Shown piece after piece: positions 57,839 to 64,000 of a stretch of 64,000 bases of DNA; position 1 is the first letter of the stretch, and each line of letters opens with the position of its first letter. The notes below the pieces were generated by a model, which saw nothing but the letters and a program-made list of their open reading frames with translations, was not told the origin of the DNA and did not search any database. The DNA comes from Nitrospira sp. (GTDB lineage: Bacteria; Nitrospirota; Nitrospiria; Nitrospirales; Nitrospiraceae). Where the stretch lies: assembly GCA_016873395.1 (NCBI GenBank), contig VGXG01000004.1, forward strand, positions 20,848-84,847. Reading direction: 5' to 3'. The position numbers and the translations under genes are program-made.

Positions 57839-58921
57839 ATGACCAAGCCGAAGGTCATGCTGGGGATGAGCGGCGGCGTGGACAGCTCGGTCGCCGCTGC
57901 GATTCTGGTGGAACAGGGCTTCGATGTCCGCGGCGTCACCCTCCAGGTCTGGGAACAGGAAGACGACTTGGTGGCGGTCTCCAAGCGCTGGCAGGAGCGG
58001 GGCTGCTGCAAGGTCGGCCTCGCCAGGTATGTGGCGAAGCGACTGGCTATTCCCCATGAGGTCATTGATACCAGGACTTCCTTCCAGGCAGGAGTCATAG
58101 ACGACTTCCTAGCAGGGTACCTGGCCGGTACGACCCCGAATCCCTGCGTCCGCTGCAACGAGCGCGTCAAGATTCGCTCCCTCTATCAGATCGCCGAGGA
58201 ACGGGGTGCAGACTTCGTGGCGACCGGCCACTATGCCCGGATCGTCCAGGAGGGCTCCAGCTACAACCTCTGCCGCGCCCACGATGTCCGCAAGGATCAA
58301 AGCTATTTCCTCTACCGGATCAATCCAACCTGGCTGCCGCGGCTGCTCTTCCCGCTCGGCTCCATGCAGAAATCGGAAGTCTGGGCCAGAGCCGAGGCGC
58401 TGGGCTTGCCGACCGACGAGCTGAAGGAGAGCCAGGAAATCTGCTTCGTAGCCCAGGGAGACTATCGAAGTTTCATCGAATCCGAAGTCCCGACTTCCAA
58501 GCGACCGGGAGACTTCACCGATACAGCGGGCAACGTCCTGGGCCGGCACGAAGGCATCGCCTATTACACACCGGGCCAGCGCCGCGGTTTGGGCATTGCG
58601 ATGGGCCAGCGCCTCTATGTCCAGAAGGTGGTCGCAGAGACCCAGACCGTCGTCCTGGGCCCGGAAGAGGACCTCTTCGACTCTCGCTGTTCGGTGGCAG
58701 ATCTCAACCTCTTCGATCCGGCTTTCCTGAGCGAACCGCGTCAGGCCGATGTCAAGGTCCGCTATGCCACCCCGGCAGCCCCTGCCACGCTGGTACCCAA
58801 CCACGAGGGGACCATGACCGTTCAGTTCCGTGTCCCGCAGCGCGCCCTCAGCCCCGGCCAGTCCGCCGTCTTCTATGACGGTGATCGCGTGCTGGGCGGC
58901 GGGATTATCCAGTCCACATAG
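57839..58921 (+). CDS. mnmA: tRNA-specific 2-thiouridylase MnmA
   Basis: Adds sulfur to U34 of tRNA (Glu, Gln, Lys). The 360 residues have the PP-loop GMSGGVDSSVAAAIL near residue 9, TPNPCVRCNERVK (first catalytic Cys), DQSYFLY and the second Cys in SQEICFVAQGDYRSF. The C-terminal beta domain ends YDGDRVLGGGIIQ. It may be co-transcribed with the bactofilins (34-bp gap); functionally it works on the same wobble uridine as MnmE/MnmG. Confidence 0.97.
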   Translation: MTKPKVMLGMSGGVDSSVAAAILVEQGFDVRGVTLQVWEQEDDLVAVSKRWQERGCCKVGLARYVAKRLAIPHEVIDTRTSFQAGVIDDFLAGYLAGTTPNPCVRCNERVKIRSLYQIAEERGADFVATGHYARIVQEGSSYNLCRAHDVRKDQSYFLYRINPTWLPRLLFPLGSMQKSEVWARAEALGLPTDELKESQEICFVAQGDYRSFIESEVPTSKRPGDFTDTAGNVLGRHEGIAYYTPGQRRGLGIAMGQRLYVQKVVAETQTVVLGPEEDLFDSRCSVADLNLFDPAFLSEPRQADVKVRYATPAAPATLVPNHEGTMTVQFRVPQRALSPGQSAVFYDGDRVLGGGIIQST

Positions 58922-59022
58922 TCTCAAAAAGTCGCAAAGTCTATAAAGTCTGAAAGTCCCTGTCGGAGCACTGCAGCTTGTTGACTTTTCGACTTTACAG
59001 ACTTTTCGACTTTCACATGTCT
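58922..59022. repeat. Short-word hairpin, word AAAGTCN / GACTTTN (8/9-base spacing)
   Basis: Left arm repeats AAAGTC at 8-9 base spacing (58927-58957); right arm repeats GACTTT at 8-9 base spacing (58982-59016). Inverted arms around a unique centre. Between mnmA and atpH. Confidence 0.75.
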
Positions 59023-59126
59023 GCTTCTTGACAGGCCCCTTGGGCAGATGCTAGTCTGGCGCGCGTTTGCCGTGCCCACCGCACGCAAAATTTCCTTGTT
59101 CATCGCGGACTTCGACGGAATTTACT

Positions 59127-59666
59127 GTGGTCAAAAGCTCGGTCGCGCGCCGCTACGCCAAAGCCCTGTTTGAGCTGCTCGATCCCGGACAGGTGCCCAG
59201 CACAAGGGCCGGATTGACGGGTCTCGGGGAAGCCTTTTCCGCCTCAGTTTCCCTCAAGCACGTGCTGGTGTCGCCAGCCTTCGGATTCGAACAGAAGCAA
59301 GCCGTGCTCGCCGCACTCAGCCGGAAGCTGGGCTGCCCGCCGATCGTGGACGGGTTCCTGGCCCAACTGGTCAAAAAAAACCGCATCCGGTTTCTCCCGG
59401 ATATTGCCGATGCCTTCGCCAGTTTGGCAGATCAAGCCAAGGGCACCCGGCAGGTTTCCGTGACCTCGGCCAAGGCCCTGGGTCAGGCGGAACAGGAGCG
59501 GCTGCGGCAACAGTTGCGCGCGCTGCTCCATTATGACGTGGACCTGACGTTTCACCAGGACCCCCGCCTGCTCGCGGGCCTGCAAATTCGCATCGGGAGC
59601 AGGGTCGTCGACAGCACGGTGCGGGGCCGCCTCACGGCGATGCAGAGCCTCCTGACCAAAGAGTAA
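59127..59666 (+). CDS. atpH: ATP synthase F1 delta subunit
   Basis: Connects F1 to the stator stalk. The GTG at 59127 ([20 protein letters not shown]) gives 179 residues, the standard length; the longer frame to 59067 is not needed. The N-terminal helical bundle and the C-terminal [20 protein letters not shown] are typical. First of atpHAGDC; 25 bp before atpA. Confidence 0.93.
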   Translation: MVKSSVARRYAKALFELLDPGQVPSTRAGLTGLGEAFSASVSLKHVLVSPAFGFEQKQAVLAALSRKLGCPPIVDGFLAQLVKKNRIRFLPDIADAFASLADQAKGTRQVSVTSAKALGQAEQERLRQQLRALLHYDVDLTFHQDPRLLAGLQIRIGSRVVDSTVRGRLTAMQSLLTKE

Positions 59667-59691
59667 AGAGATTAGGGAAGAGGAGCACCCC

Positions 59692-61212
<1,521 letters not shown>

Positions 61213-61214
61213 GG

Positions 61215-61308
61215 CGAGTCATCCGTCAATGGTCATTCGTCAACGGGAAAGACGAGGGAAATAGTCTCCGCCCCATTGACCATTGTCCATTGACTATTGA
61301 CCTGGATC
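61215..61308. repeat. Heptad-repeat hairpin, word GTCAAYG / CATTGAC
   Basis: Left arm GTCATCC, GTCAATG, GTCATTC, GTCAACG at exact spacing (61219-61246); right arm CATTGAC, CATTGTC, CATTGAC, TATTGAC (61275-61302). Between atpA and atpG. Confidence 0.82.
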
Positions 61309-61312
61309 ACCT

Positions 61313-63737
<2,425 letters not shown>

Positions 63738-63744
63738 AAAGGCG

Positions 63745-63832
63745 TTATCAGTATACAGTCGTCAGTAGTCAGTCGAGACGAAGGACCGAGAGCTGGCCAC
63801 TGAAAACTGATTACTGAGAACTGAAAACTAAG
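63745..63832. repeat. Heptad-repeat hairpin, word NNTCAGT / AACTGAN
   Basis: Left arm TATCAGT, ATACAGT, CGTCAGT, AGTCAGT (63747-63774) and right arm CACTGAA, AACTGAT, TACTGAG, AACTGAA, AACTAAG (63798-63832), exact 7-base spacing. It ends one base before the atpC start codon, leaving no Shine-Dalgarno. Confidence 0.82.
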
Positions 63833-63833
63833 A

Positions 63834-64000
63834 ATGGCTGGAAAGCTGCTACTGGAAGTCGTCACGCCGGACAAGCTGCTGCTCAGCAAGCAGGTGGACG
63901 AGGTGATTGCGCCGGGCGCCGAAGGGGAGTTCGGCGTCCTGCCCGGCCATTGCCATTTCCTGTCCACGCTGAGGATCGGCGAGCTGCGCTACCGCATCGG
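63834..64000 (+). CDS. atpC: ATP synthase F1 epsilon subunit (3' end outside window)
   Basis: Starts [20 protein letters not shown], then [20 protein letters not shown], the beta-sandwich N-terminal domain of epsilon, which regulates F1 activity. The first 55 residues are in the window; the rest is cut by its edge. Last visible gene of the atp operon. Confidence 0.95.
   Translation, partial: MAGKLLLEVVTPDKLLLSKQVDEVIAPGAEGEFGVLPGHCHFLSTLRIGELRYRI

Overview
The window looks like a chromosomal segment of a nitrite-oxidising Nitrospira (phylum Nitrospirota). The decisive evidence is a minus-strand pair encoding a 1145-residue molybdopterin subunit with a Tat signal (nxrA) and a 429-residue four-cluster iron-sulfur subunit (nxrB), the sizes and motifs expected of the periplasmic Nitrospira nitrite oxidoreductase. 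The DNA is GC-rich and nxrAB shows very strong G/C-ending codon use. No rRNA operon and no CRISPR array were seen.

Layout. 1-15.2 kb: housekeeping and metabolic genes, mostly on the minus strand (Tat-exported class V aminotransferase cut by the left edge, Nudix hydrolase, gcvT, FKBP isomerase, FIST sensor, P1 peptidase, beta-CASP RNase, LOG protein, di-haem cytochrome c peroxidase, two BamE-like lipoproteins, DUF502, Trm112, small unknowns). 15.3-20.8 kb: the nxrAB operon with a strong terminator and a long AT-rich leader. 20.8-23.4 kb: a scar of mobile DNA made of tRNA-Gly(GCC), a tyrosine-recombinase C-terminal remnant, an intact-looking IS1595-type element, a deleted IS3-type element and a moxR gene cut by it. 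23.4-35.7 kb: methyltransferase-like orphan, ChaN-like protein, CDGSH protein, AlkA glycosylase, DedA protein, GDSL esterase, LolD/YbbP-type ABC exporter, HEPN and DUF2283 proteins, MgtE. 35.8-44 kb: M1 aminopeptidase and a sugar-phosphate cluster (rpiA, glk, pgl, pgi) with a mazEF-like pair inside it. 44.1-47.7 kb: an envelope operon with two L,D-transpeptidases. 48-64 kb: an origin-proximal type block, rpmH-rnpA-yidD-yidC-mnmE-mnmG-rsmG-parA-parB with two perfect parS palindromes, two tandem bactofilins, mnmA and the F1 ATP synthase genes atpHAGDC (atpC cut by the right edge).

How it fits together: nitrite is oxidised in the periplasm by NXR, electrons enter the respiratory chain, and ATP is made by the ATPase whose F1 part is here; no F0 genes, nxrC or dnaA lie in the window. 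The rsmG-parAB-bactofilin block suggests coupled chromosome segregation and cytoskeletal placement.

The most unusual content is not a gene. At least 14 places carry tandem 7-bp (locally 8-9 bp) degenerate words followed by their inverted complement, forming imperfect long hairpins. Each locus uses its own word, they fill most spacers of the atp operon, and three sit inside reading frames. Two further families of short inverted-repeat intergenic elements share internal palindromic modules, and one family brackets an ABC-transporter operon. These are the best candidates for an undescribed system. All assignments come from reading the sequence and family knowledge; no database search was run.
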